Assembly: GCF_937920395.1 (NCBI RefSeq)
Contig: NZ_CALEVF010000053.1
Coordinates: forward strand, 1-13,247
DNA from: an uncultured Clostridium sp.
Lineage (GTDB): Bacteria > Bacillota > Clostridia > Clostridiales > Clostridiaceae
Length of the DNA stretch: 13,247 nucleotides
Direction of reading: 5' to 3'
Under the pieces are notes generated by a model. It was not told where the DNA came from, made no database searches, and saw only the letters and a list, made by a program, of their open reading frames with translations. The position numbers and the translations under genes were made by a program. This document shows, in pieces, positions 6,524 through 13,096 of this stretch. How positions within the stretch are numbered: position 1 is the first letter of the stretch; each line of letters begins with the position of its first letter.

Positions 6524-7054
6524 TCACATTATCCCCTTTCTATCTAGCTCCGAAATAATATATTTTATACAATTGTGAAGTCTTGAACGAACAGTTCCTA
6601 TAGGGCATTTTAAAATTCCTGCAATTTCTTCGTATTTGTAACCATAATAATGCTTTAATATAAAAACTGCTCTTTTTTCATAAGGTAGTTTCAATAATAT
6701 TTCCTTAACTGCATTATATTCAATATTAAAAATTACAGATCTTTCAGGGCTAATTTCCTTTGTTTCGATATTCTCAGAAATTAATTCTAAATTTTTGGTC
6801 TTTCTAAGTAAATCTCTATATAAATTAGTAGCTATAGTAATTAGCCAGGTAGAAAATTTGGCATTAGGGATAAATTTTTTAATATGTATAACTGCTTTTA
6901 ACATAGTTTCTTGCACGATATCTTGGGCTATATCGATATTTCCAGTCATTTTTATAACGTAGCCCTGTAATATTGGATAATTCGCACTTAGTAAAGTATT
7001 TAAAGCACTTATATTACCGGATTTAGCTTTTTCAATTAAGTTTATATTATCCAA
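6524..7054 (-). CDS. sigY: ECF RNA polymerase sigma factor (SigY-like)
   Basis: A 176-residue extracytoplasmic-function sigma factor. Region 2 spans about 20-88, with the core-binding and -10 recognition stretch DIAQDIVQETMLKAV and FSTWLITIATNLYRD. Region 4 spans about 115-168, with the helix-turn-helix YEEIAGILKCPIGTVRSRLH. There is no sigma-70 region 1 or 3, as expected. The start is TTG 7054 behind GGTGG; no ATG is better placed. The gene heads a tightly spaced six-gene operon that matches sigY-yxlC-yxlD-yxlE-yxlF-yxlG of Bacillus subtilis, which is the main reason for the symbol. A candidate ECF promoter just upstream (7102-7078) suggests autoregulation. Confidence 0.85.
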   Translation of the reverse strand: MDNINLIEKAKSGNISALNTLLSANYPILQGYVIKMTGNIDIAQDIVQETMLKAVIHIKKFIPNAKFSTWLITIATNLYRDLLRKTKNLELISENIETKEISPERSVIFNIEYNAVKEILLKLPYEKRAVFILKHYYGYKYEEIAGILKCPIGTVRSRLHNCIKYIISELDRKGIM

Positions 7055-7077
7055 TACCTCACCACCTATATAAATTA

Positions 7078-7102
7078 AACGTACGTCATTAAAAATAGTT
7101 CA
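7078..7102 (-). promoter_or_regulatory. Candidate ECF (autoregulatory) promoter of the sigY-like operon
   Basis: The minus strand has TGAAC (7102-7098), 16 bp, then CGTT (7081-7078), resembling the TGAAC/CGT boxes of ECF-dependent promoters, placed 24 bp before the TTG start. The -10 box differs from CGTC at one base. Autoregulation is known for SigY in Bacillus; here it is inferred. Confidence 0.45.
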
Positions 7103-7172
7103 TTTATTTGCGTTTAACGAATGTAACATAATATATAATACTAATATACAGCATATCCCATAAGGAATTCAG

Positions 7173-8243
7173 TTATTTTTTCCCGTTTAGTTGCTCAGCA
7201 AATATTCTTGATAAATACATACCAGTGTTTTTTACCTGTGCTATAGTAGAATTATTATCGCCTACCTCAACAAGTACGGCAGTGTTACTTTGAGCTTGAT
7301 TATAGAAATTCCATCCCCAGTCACGATAAGTGATTTCTAGGGGATTTATAAGATTTGGAAATAATTTATTTGATATTCCAACCATGGAGTCTACTAGTTT
7401 TATCTGCTTAGCATACCTAGGATTTTGACGTGTAACTACAAACATAAATTTAGCGACATCTTCTCCATTTATTTTAGTTGTTATTACGTTTTTACCAGAA
7501 ACACCATCTCTATGTAAATCTATAATTAAATCAAAATTACCATATTTTTTTAAATACCTAGCTAAGGTAATTCCAGAATTTTTATACGATGAATTATAAT
7601 CAGGTATATTATTTACAGTCTTATCGTGTATAACGGAAATTCCATATTTCGTTTCTAATTGGGATGCGATTACATCACCTACAGCGACTACATTTAGTGA
7701 TTCATTGGAATTGAAAAAGTTTTTAGTTTTATCACTGTCTGATGATTTATAAGATTCTGTGGTATGAGAATGATATATTAGTACTCGTGGATTTGATTTA
7801 TTTAGATTTTGCTTTAAATCGTTATTAAAGAGGTTTGATACATCAGTAGGAACATTGGACTTATTTACCTGATTGTCAAGCAATTTGAAAGGAATAATTG
7901 TATTTATATCATCAACTTCATTATTTACACTAGGACTAACATAATTGTTGTTCAAATATGCAATTTGTTTTGTTATTATTGATATAGGGTTAGAAAAGTC
8001 CACTCCTAAAAATGATAAAATTGGATGTTTTGTTATACCAACTTCATTATTTGTCTTTCCCTTAGGAGTAATTGCAGCTATTGTATTCTTAATAACCATC
8101 GTGTAAAAGTAATTTTGAGGAGACTTTACTGTATTATCTGCTTTAGCACTTTCGGGTAAAATTAAGCCTAGTAAAAAAACAATGAGTAATACATTAATAA
8201 TTTTTCTACCATTTTTATTTTTTCTAACCTCATTCCATCCCAT
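7173..8243 (-). CDS. SpoIIP-family peptidoglycan hydrolase, membrane-anchored paralogue
   Basis: 356 residues. ATG 8243 is preferred over ATG 8258 because GGGGAGG, the ribosome binding site 6 nt upstream, lies inside the first codons of the longer form. One N-terminal anchor (about 15-31) precedes an extracellular region, with a SpoIIP catalytic domain at about 153-350. Expected zinc and catalytic residues are present: HSHTTE (H160, E163), DLHRD (H244) and LVEVGDN (E326). SpoIIP enzymes act on peptidoglycan as amidase and endopeptidase during engulfment. The usual clostridial spoIIP lies beside gpr; here the neighbour is an M56 protease fused to the same domain under a BlaI-type repressor, so an accessory, non-sporulation role is plausible. 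The intergenic gap upstream is about 90 bp, so an own promoter is possible. Family sure, role inferred. Confidence 0.85.
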   Translation of the reverse strand: MGWNEVRKNKNGRKIINVLLIVFLLGLILPESAKADNTVKSPQNYFYTMVIKNTIAAITPKGKTNNEVGITKHPILSFLGVDFSNPISIITKQIAYLNNNYVSPSVNNEVDDINTIIPFKLLDNQVNKSNVPTDVSNLFNNDLKQNLNKSNPRVLIYHSHTTESYKSSDSDKTKNFFNSNESLNVVAVGDVIASQLETKYGISVIHDKTVNNIPDYNSSYKNSGITLARYLKKYGNFDLIIDLHRDGVSGKNVITTKINGEDVAKFMFVVTRQNPRYAKQIKLVDSMVGISNKLFPNLINPLEITYRDWGWNFYNQAQSNTAVLVEVGDNNSTIAQVKNTGMYLSRIFAEQLNGKK

Positions 8244-8332
8244 ATTCAGCCTCCCCATTAAAATAATTTAGTTGAATTTAGATTATGATAACTGTATTAA
8301 TAATTTATATACTAATATATTTACTTGCTTTA

Positions 8333-10051
8333 TTAGTTAGATGGGACCTTTTGAGTATTCTTTAAGGCTGAAACTAGTGAATTTACACAAGCTTCAATAT
8401 CACTATTGCTGGACGTAGTATTTCCGAGTTCAATAAGTGCTGAATTATTAGATAGATCTTGATTATAAAAAGATATTCCATATTGATAAAAGAGTATCCC
8501 TGTTTCAATAACTTTTGAATTTTTAATATTTACTATTAGACTGTCAACAAATCTTTTATTTGCTTTATAACGAGGGTTTGATTTAGTAACTGCAAATAAC
8601 ATTATTTTTGCATCTGATTTGTTTTCTACTGTTGAATCTCGATGTATGTCTAGTAAAATAGTATTTGAATATTGCTTTACATTTTTTGTTATCATATTAC
8701 GAGTTGCAGAATATGAATTATTATAATTTTTAGTTGGGTTAACTTTTACAAAATGGCTATTGAAACCTTCTTTAACAAGCTTATCATTTATTAAAGCACC
8801 TACATCTGTTACTTTTATTCCGGAAGGGTAGGCTTCATTAGGATGGCTATTGTAAATTACTATGTCAGCCGAAAATGGCACTGTAGGATTAGTAGTAATA
8901 GTGGTTGACGACTTTTTAGAAGTTACTATTGGTGTTTTTATTTGTAATGTTGTGGCTTTGGCAATATTTTTATCTAAACTTATGCTCGAAGTGTTTATAG
9001 CGATACCAAAACCACCTATAATAAAAACAGCTATAGCACCTAGTAATATACCTTTAATGTTTATCTTACTATATTTTGAAATCATAATAATCCTCCTTTT
9101 CATTTCCAACTTATTTAAAACCATTGAAGTGGCGCCAGTGAGCCTATTGCTTTTTCCACCTAATTCCAATACCTTTATTATTGTATTTCCATATAGTATA
9201 TTTTCACTTTCTCCTAAATAGGAAATAACTTGACCATCACAGCAAATTTCACAATCCTGTCTCATTTTATAAAAACCATAGAGCAAGATTGGGTTAAACC
9301 AGTAAATCATAGATAATAAAGTAGCAGTCCAATTTATTATTAAGTCCTTGCTTTTTAAATGGATTAGTTCATGTATTATGATATATTTAAATTCTTCATC
9401 ACAAATATTTGTGGCTACGCTTACTGGTATTAATATTTTTGGGCTAAATAGTCCACATAAAGAAGGACTACTTAATTTATCAGAATATGTTAACTCGACA
9501 TCAGTTCTTATATTCATATCTTTCATGCATTCATTTAGAATATTTTTGTGTGTGATGTTTACATTTTTAAAAGAATATCTAATTATATTATTTAGTCTTT
9601 TATATCCTATAACTAATTTCCCTATTAATAAAACAAGACCAAACAACCATATGAAGCAAAATGCTCCTTCGATATTTAACTTTGGGGTTAAGGGAATGCT
9701 TATAGTGTTAATAATTACATCTTTATTTAGAGGAGGTAACTTACTTATTAATTTTGAAGCCCAAAGGTCTGAAACTTTAAGTTCTGTTGAAGAATTAGTT
9801 TGTGTTATTTGTGTTATTTGTGTTATTTGTGTTTGTGCGTGAAAATTATTATTTAAATTAGAAATGTTTAATGGGCTTTGTGGCCCAATGGGAATTATAA
9901 ACTTTATAATTAAAATTAACCATATATAATAGCGAAAAGTAAAATTCAACTTATTTCTAAACATACCTTTTATAATTAATATCATAAGTACAATTATGCT
10001 GCCTATTAAAGATGAAATTACAATCTTTCCAAAAACATCTAATAAGTTCAT
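8333..10051 (-). CDS. M56 (BlaR1-like) membrane metalloprotease fused to an external SpoIIP-type hydrolase domain
   Basis: 572 residues from ATG 10051 (AAAGG 9 nt upstream; ATG 10057 and TTG 10060 are in frame but too close to it). The N-terminal half is a BlaR1/MecR1-type M56 protease: membrane spans near 7-27, 39-55, 129-149, 236-259 and 332-353, zinc motif HELIH (H227, E228, H231), and a downstream CEICCD with the likely third ligand E268. In BlaR1 the external C-terminus is a penicillin-binding sensor. Here residues about 393-565 instead form a SpoIIP domain with NSHPNE (H403, E406), DIHRD (H470) and IELGN (E541), aligning well with the neighbouring SpoIIP. Both active sites look intact. 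A short QITQITQ repeat lies in the loop after span 2. The stop of the BlaI-type gene overlaps its start region, implying coupled expression. Confidence 0.85.
   Translation of the reverse strand: MNLLDVFGKIVISSLIGSIIVLMILIIKGMFRNKLNFTFRYYIWLILIIKFIIPIGPQSPLNISNLNNNFHAQTQITQITQITQTNSSTELKVSDLWASKLISKLPPLNKDVIINTISIPLTPKLNIEGAFCFIWLFGLVLLIGKLVIGYKRLNNIIRYSFKNVNITHKNILNECMKDMNIRTDVELTYSDKLSSPSLCGLFSPKILIPVSVATNICDEEFKYIIIHELIHLKSKDLIINWTATLLSMIYWFNPILLYGFYKMRQDCEICCDGQVISYLGESENILYGNTIIKVLELGGKSNRLTGATSMVLNKLEMKRRIIMISKYSKINIKGILLGAIAVFIIGGFGIAINTSSISLDKNIAKATTLQIKTPIVTSKKSSTTITTNPTVPFSADIVIYNSHPNEAYPSGIKVTDVGALINDKLVKEGFNSHFVKVNPTKNYNNSYSATRNMITKNVKQYSNTILLDIHRDSTVENKSDAKIMLFAVTKSNPRYKANKRFVDSLIVNIKNSKVIETGILFYQYGISFYNQDLSNNSALIELGNTTSSNSDIEACVNSLVSALKNTQKVPSN
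9801..9832. repeat. 9-bp tandem repeat, about 3.5 copies, in the M56-SpoIIP gene
   Basis: TGTGTTATT is repeated from 9801. It codes for Gln-Ile-Thr units (QITQITQ) in the predicted external loop between membrane spans 2 and 3. Gain or loss of a unit keeps the frame. Confidence 0.85.
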
Positions 10052-10056
10052 ATACA

Positions 10057-10440
10057 TCAACCTTTCGTTTTTTTTGCTCGATCTAGTATGTTTTTCAACT
10101 CAGCTATATCGGTTTCAGATATTTCTTCCGACTGGGTGAAGGTTAAGAGTAGAGATTTCATAGAACCATTAAATACTCTATTGATGAAGGATTTGCTTTC
10201 TATTTTTACACATTCATCTTCTGATACTAAAGGAAAATATAAATATTCATATCCAACTTTATTGAACCCTATTGCTAATTTAGTTAATAATCTGTTTATT
10301 AGAGTTTTAACTGTAGCAGGCTTCCATTCAGATTTATCCTTTAGTTCGTTTATAATATTTATTGCTGAAATATCAGGACTAACCCATATTATCTTCATTA
10401 TTTCCCATTCTGCATTTGTTATTTTAGGAATTTCATACAT
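10057..10440 (-). CDS. BlaI/MecI-family transcriptional repressor
   Basis: 127 residues from ATG 10440, where GAGG (10453-10450) gives 9 nt spacing; the longer frame from 10455 would place this site inside the gene. The N-terminal winged helix (about 6-70) begins ITNAEWEIMKIIW, the family signature, with recognition helix WKPATVKTLINRLLTK (39-54). The C-terminus is the dimerisation helix region. In BlaI/MecI the partner M56 protein triggers cleavage in this part (N-F bond); T100-F101 sits near the same place, but equivalence is a guess. The stop overlaps the region of the M56 start, the classic blaI-blaR1 arrangement. Palindromes with TACA/TGTA half-sites upstream suggest autorepression. No beta-lactamase or PBP gene is nearby. 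Confidence 0.9.
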   Translation of the reverse strand: MYEIPKITNAEWEIMKIIWVSPDISAINIINELKDKSEWKPATVKTLINRLLTKLAIGFNKVGYEYLYFPLVSEDECVKIESKSFINRVFNGSMKSLLLTFTQSEEISETDIAELKNILDRAKKTKG

Positions 10441-10453
10441 TTTATAACGCCTC

Positions 10454-10473
10454 ATTTCAATTACAATTGAAAT
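10454..10473. promoter_or_regulatory. Inverted repeat overlapping the leader of the BlaI-type gene
   Basis: ATTTCAATT, AC, AATTGAAAT: perfect 9-bp arms directly upstream of the GAGG ribosome binding site. It could be a second operator half-site cluster or a small leader hairpin. The core ACAATTG is shared with the stronger site at 10482-10493. Confidence 0.45.
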
Positions 10474-10481
10474 TGCTTAGT

Positions 10482-10493
10482 TTACAATTGTAA
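10482..10493. promoter_or_regulatory. Candidate BlaI-type operator O1
   Basis: TTACAATTGTAA is a perfect 12-bp palindrome containing TACA and TGTA half-sites, the pattern bound by BlaI/MecI repressors. It lies about 42 bp upstream of the chosen ATG and just downstream of a minus-strand TATAGT (10515-10510) that could be the -10 box. Confidence 0.6.
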
Positions 10494-10561
10494 TTTGTAT
10501 TATTTCTATACTATATTCTTTAAAATAATAATTATTACAGCTTTTTTTCATATTAAAAAGA

Positions 10562-10586
10562 TACAATTGTGTGGTTGTAGTATAGT
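10562..10586 (+). promoter_or_regulatory. Candidate second BlaI-type operator and -10 of the QueG-like gene
   Basis: TACAATTGTG (10562-10571) matches the O1 core at 9 of 10 bases. It sits between a weak -35 and a plus-strand TATAGT (10581-10586), so it could let the BlaI-type repressor control the divergent gene too. Both promoter calls are weak. Confidence 0.35.
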
Positions 10587-10683
10587 AGAGTTAAATAAAA
10601 ATTTATTGGAAAGGATAAGGTGTTTAAATTATAGATAATCTGATATGTTCAGATTTGTTTAGATTTAATTAACCAGGTATGAT

Positions 10684-11535
10684 ATGAATAAGCAGGATTT
10701 AATAAGAATAGCATCGGACTTTGTTGAAAACTCAAAGGACAATTATATATCAAATGAAATTGCCATTTCTGAAAGTGTTGTGGGAATGAAGATTTTTGAA
10801 ACACCAATATTCGGATTTGCTGATTCTGATGATGAGTACTTTACATTATTTAAAGAACCTACTGTAATTGGAAAAGATTTTTTAAAACCAAAAGAATGGT
10901 TATCACAATCAAAGTCGGTTATTTCGTTTTTTTTACCATTTAGTGAAGTAGTTAAAAGGGGAAATAGGAGAGAAAAGGTATGGCCTTCTGAAGAATGGTT
11001 GCATGGACGTATCGAAGGTCAAGCTTTTATAAACAAGCTATGTATATATCTAAAGTCAGAATTAATAAATGCTGGATATAATAGTATAGTGCCTACATTG
11101 GATGAGAGATTCTGGATGAAAGGTGAACTTAATAATAATTCTCCACATCCTGAAGCGTCATTTACTAGCAATTGGTCAGAAAGACACGCTGCCTTTGTTG
11201 GTGGACTTGGAACATTTGGACTTTCTAAAGGGTTAATAACGGCAAAAGGTATGTCAGGAAGAATTGGCAGCATCATCACAGAATTGTATTTGTCACCTAG
11301 AAAAAGAGAGTATGAAAATATATATGAGTATTGCTCAAAGTGTGGTGCTTGTGTTAGAAAATGTCCAGTTAATGCAATATCTTTAGATAAGGGTAAAAAT
11401 CATATTATATGCTCTAATTTTGTAGACACAACATATGAAAAATACAAACCAAGATATGGGTGTGGAAAATGTCAGACAGGGGTACCTTGTGAAAGTCATA
11501 TCCCTACTAAGCACTATGAAATAAACGAACTTTAA
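10684..11535 (+). CDS. QueG-like (epoxyqueuosine reductase-related) iron-sulfur protein, short form
   Basis: 283 residues. ATG 10684 follows a short AGG at 6 nt. The region SERHAAFVGGLGTFGLSKGLI (about 165-185) is the cobalamin/substrate domain signature shared with QueG and related reductive dehalogenase-like proteins. A ferredoxin motif C217-x2-C220-x2-C223-x3-C227-P supplies one 4Fe-4S cluster; C243, C260, C263 and C269 could hold the second. True QueG is about 380 residues with a C-terminal HEAT region, which is absent here, and the second cluster reads CGKCQTGVPC instead of the usual C-x2-C-x3-CP. It is therefore probably a paralogue common in clostridia, not proven queuosine enzyme. It is divergent from the BlaI-type gene with a shared 240-bp regulatory region. 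Confidence 0.8.
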   Translation: MNKQDLIRIASDFVENSKDNYISNEIAISESVVGMKIFETPIFGFADSDDEYFTLFKEPTVIGKDFLKPKEWLSQSKSVISFFLPFSEVVKRGNRREKVWPSEEWLHGRIEGQAFINKLCIYLKSELINAGYNSIVPTLDERFWMKGELNNNSPHPEASFTSNWSERHAAFVGGLGTFGLSKGLITAKGMSGRIGSIITELYLSPRKREYENIYEYCSKCGACVRKCPVNAISLDKGKNHIICSNFVDTTYEKYKPRYGCGKCQTGVPCESHIPTKHYEINEL

Positions 11536-11577
11536 GTTAATTCGAATCTTTCTAGAAATATGAAATAAAGGAACAAT

Positions 11578-11608
11578 AAAAAACGACTATGTAAACATAA
11601 TCGTTTTT
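11578..11608. terminator. Bidirectional rho-independent terminator
   Basis: AAAAACGA and TATGT pair with ACATA and TCGTTTTT around an AA loop with one mismatch. T-runs on both strands let it end the QueG-like gene (43 bp past its stop) and the convergent mgtE gene (about 40 bp past its stop). Confidence 0.85.
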
Positions 11609-11648
11609 GCTGTTAATATTAATGTTATTTTATATACTTTTTTCTTTT

Positions 11649-12992
11649 TTATATTAAGTAAGGTAAAAATAGTGTTGCAAGTCCTAGGAAGAAAAAGAAT
11701 CCTAAAACGTCTGTTACTGTGGTAACAAACACAGCAGAGGCAAGTGCTGGATCGATATTGAGTTTTCTTAGGATAACTGGGACTGTAAAACCTGATATGG
11801 TTGCAGCTACCATGTTTAGTACCATAGAAATACCAATAACTACTCCAAAAACAATATTCTTTTCCCATAGGTAACCTAAGAATGCTACTGCAATACCCAT
11901 GGCGATTCCTGTAAATAGGCCTACACCAAATTCCTTCAATAATATTTTTAAGGAATTTTTGGCAGTTACTTCTCCTAGTGCTATGCTACGAATAATTATT
12001 GTTAGAGTTTGGGTGCCTGCATTACCTCCCATACCTGCAACTATTGGCATGAAGGTGGCTAAGGCTACCACCTTTTGTATTGTTCCTTCGAAAAGGCTAA
12101 CAGTTGCGGCGGCTAAGATTGCAGTTAATAAATTTACAAATAACCAGGGTAATCTACTTCTCACGGCAGATTTAAGTGAGCCAGTGACCTTTTCATCTTC
12201 TTTTATACCTGCAAGACGATATAAATCCTCAGTATGTTCATCACTAAGAATCTCCATTACATCATCTGAAGTTACTATCCCTAAAATCTGCATAGATTCA
12301 TTTACTACGGGCATAGTTAGATAACCATATTTCTCGAATATGTGGCCAACCTCTTCTTTATCCATATCAACTGGTATGCTCATGGCATTATCGTTCATAA
12401 TATCGGATATTTTCACATTAAAGGTGTTAATTACAATTTCGCGAAGGGATATAACTCCCTTTAAAAGAGCATTTTCATCAACTACATATATATAATAGGC
12501 ATTATCTACGTCAGGTGCTTCCTTCTGAAGGTAACTAAGAGTCTCGCCTATAGTCATATTTTCTTCTATACTTACAAATTCAGTTGCCATAATTCCACCA
12601 GCACTATCTGGAGGGTAGGTTAACAATTCTGTTACTTCAGCAACATCTTCTTTATCAAGCTTTATCATTATGTTTTTAGCTTCATCTTCTGTTACTGCTT
12701 CTAATAAATCAACCAATTCATCTGAGGACATTTCATGTATAATTTTCTTTTGCATGAGATCTTCATGAATTGATAGTAAATCATATTTTTCATCATCATC
12801 CGCATCATCAATAATATCTGCAATGATATTTGGAGATAGTTTTTTAAATAAATCTAATTTTAATCCTTCGTATTGCCTGATAGCTATTAAAATATCAGCA
12901 GGATGAATAAACTGAATAAGTTTGTTTACTTCATCTATAGATTCAGTTAATAAAAACTCAGTTAGTTCTATTTCGTTTAGTTTATGTGACAT
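11649..12992 (-). CDS. mgtE: Magnesium channel/transporter MgtE
   Basis: 447 residues from ATG 12992, with AAGGAGGT 6 nt upstream; an earlier ATG at 13010 would put that site inside the gene. The order is that of MgtE: an N-terminal helical superhelix (about 1-125), two CBS domains that sense cytosolic Mg2+ (about 131-190 and 195-250), the plug helix region, then five membrane spans (about 280-447). The pore signature PIVAGMGGNAGTQT and the Asp in VTDVLGFFFF (TM5) are present, so the channel should work. MgtE passes Mg2+ inward and is gated by its own CBS domains. Transcription comes from a strong promoter at 13092-13063, with a terminator-like hairpin in the short leader. No M-box riboswitch fits in that leader. 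Confidence 0.95.
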   Translation of the reverse strand: MSHKLNEIELTEFLLTESIDEVNKLIQFIHPADILIAIRQYEGLKLDLFKKLSPNIIADIIDDADDDEKYDLLSIHEDLMQKKIIHEMSSDELVDLLEAVTEDEAKNIMIKLDKEDVAEVTELLTYPPDSAGGIMATEFVSIEENMTIGETLSYLQKEAPDVDNAYYIYVVDENALLKGVISLREIVINTFNVKISDIMNDNAMSIPVDMDKEEVGHIFEKYGYLTMPVVNESMQILGIVTSDDVMEILSDEHTEDLYRLAGIKEDEKVTGSLKSAVRSRLPWLFVNLLTAILAAATVSLFEGTIQKVVALATFMPIVAGMGGNAGTQTLTIIIRSIALGEVTAKNSLKILLKEFGVGLFTGIAMGIAVAFLGYLWEKNIVFGVVIGISMVLNMVAATISGFTVPVILRKLNIDPALASAVFVTTVTDVLGFFFFLGLATLFLPYLI

Positions 12993-13010
12993 GCTTATAC
13001 CTCCTTCCAT

Positions 13011-13043
13011 AAAAACAGCTTTTTAGCACAGTACTAAAAAGCT
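13011..13043 (-). terminator. Terminator-like hairpin in the mgtE leader
   Basis: On the minus strand AGCTTTTTAG, a 7-nt loop and CTAAAAAGCT form a perfect 10-bp stem followed by G and five T (13015-13011), immediately before the GGAAGGAGG ribosome binding site. It lies downstream of the predicted mgtE start of transcription, so it acts either as an attenuator of mgtE or as a barrier to read-through from the mobile element. Confidence 0.6.
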
Positions 13044-13062
13044 TAAGTAATTAAGATAATTT

Positions 13063-13092
13063 ATTATATTCCATCAGGTACTGTAGTGTCAA
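13063..13092 (-). promoter_or_regulatory. Consensus sigma-A promoter of mgtE
   Basis: The minus strand reads TTGACA (13092-13087), an 18-bp spacer and TATAAT (13068-13063): both hexamers perfect. Predicted start near 13056 gives a leader of about 64 nt. The -35 begins four bases from the mobile-element boundary near 13097. Confidence 0.8.
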
Positions 13093-13096
13093 CTGT

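Noticed and set aside
8244..8332. Sigma-E promoter for the SpoIIP gene
   Set aside because: CATAATCT before the gene is only a partial match to the -10 element and the -35 is weak; it is not strong enough to annotate.
9348..9842. Plus-strand open frame of 164 codons
   Set aside because: It is antisense to the M56-SpoIIP gene, whose protein has clear motifs; hydrophobic translation is a mirror effect of the membrane spans.
8333..10440. Classical beta-lactam sensing blaI-blaR1 operon
   Set aside because: The external domain has no SxxK or KTG penicillin-binding motifs and reads as SpoIIP; no beta-lactamase or PBP2a gene is nearby.
11899..12324. Plus-strand open frame of 141 codons
   Set aside because: It is antisense to mgtE and lacks a ribosome binding site.
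12993..13056. M-box magnesium riboswitch before mgtE
   Set aside because: The leader is about 64 nt; an M-box needs well over 100 nt and its conserved elements are not seen.
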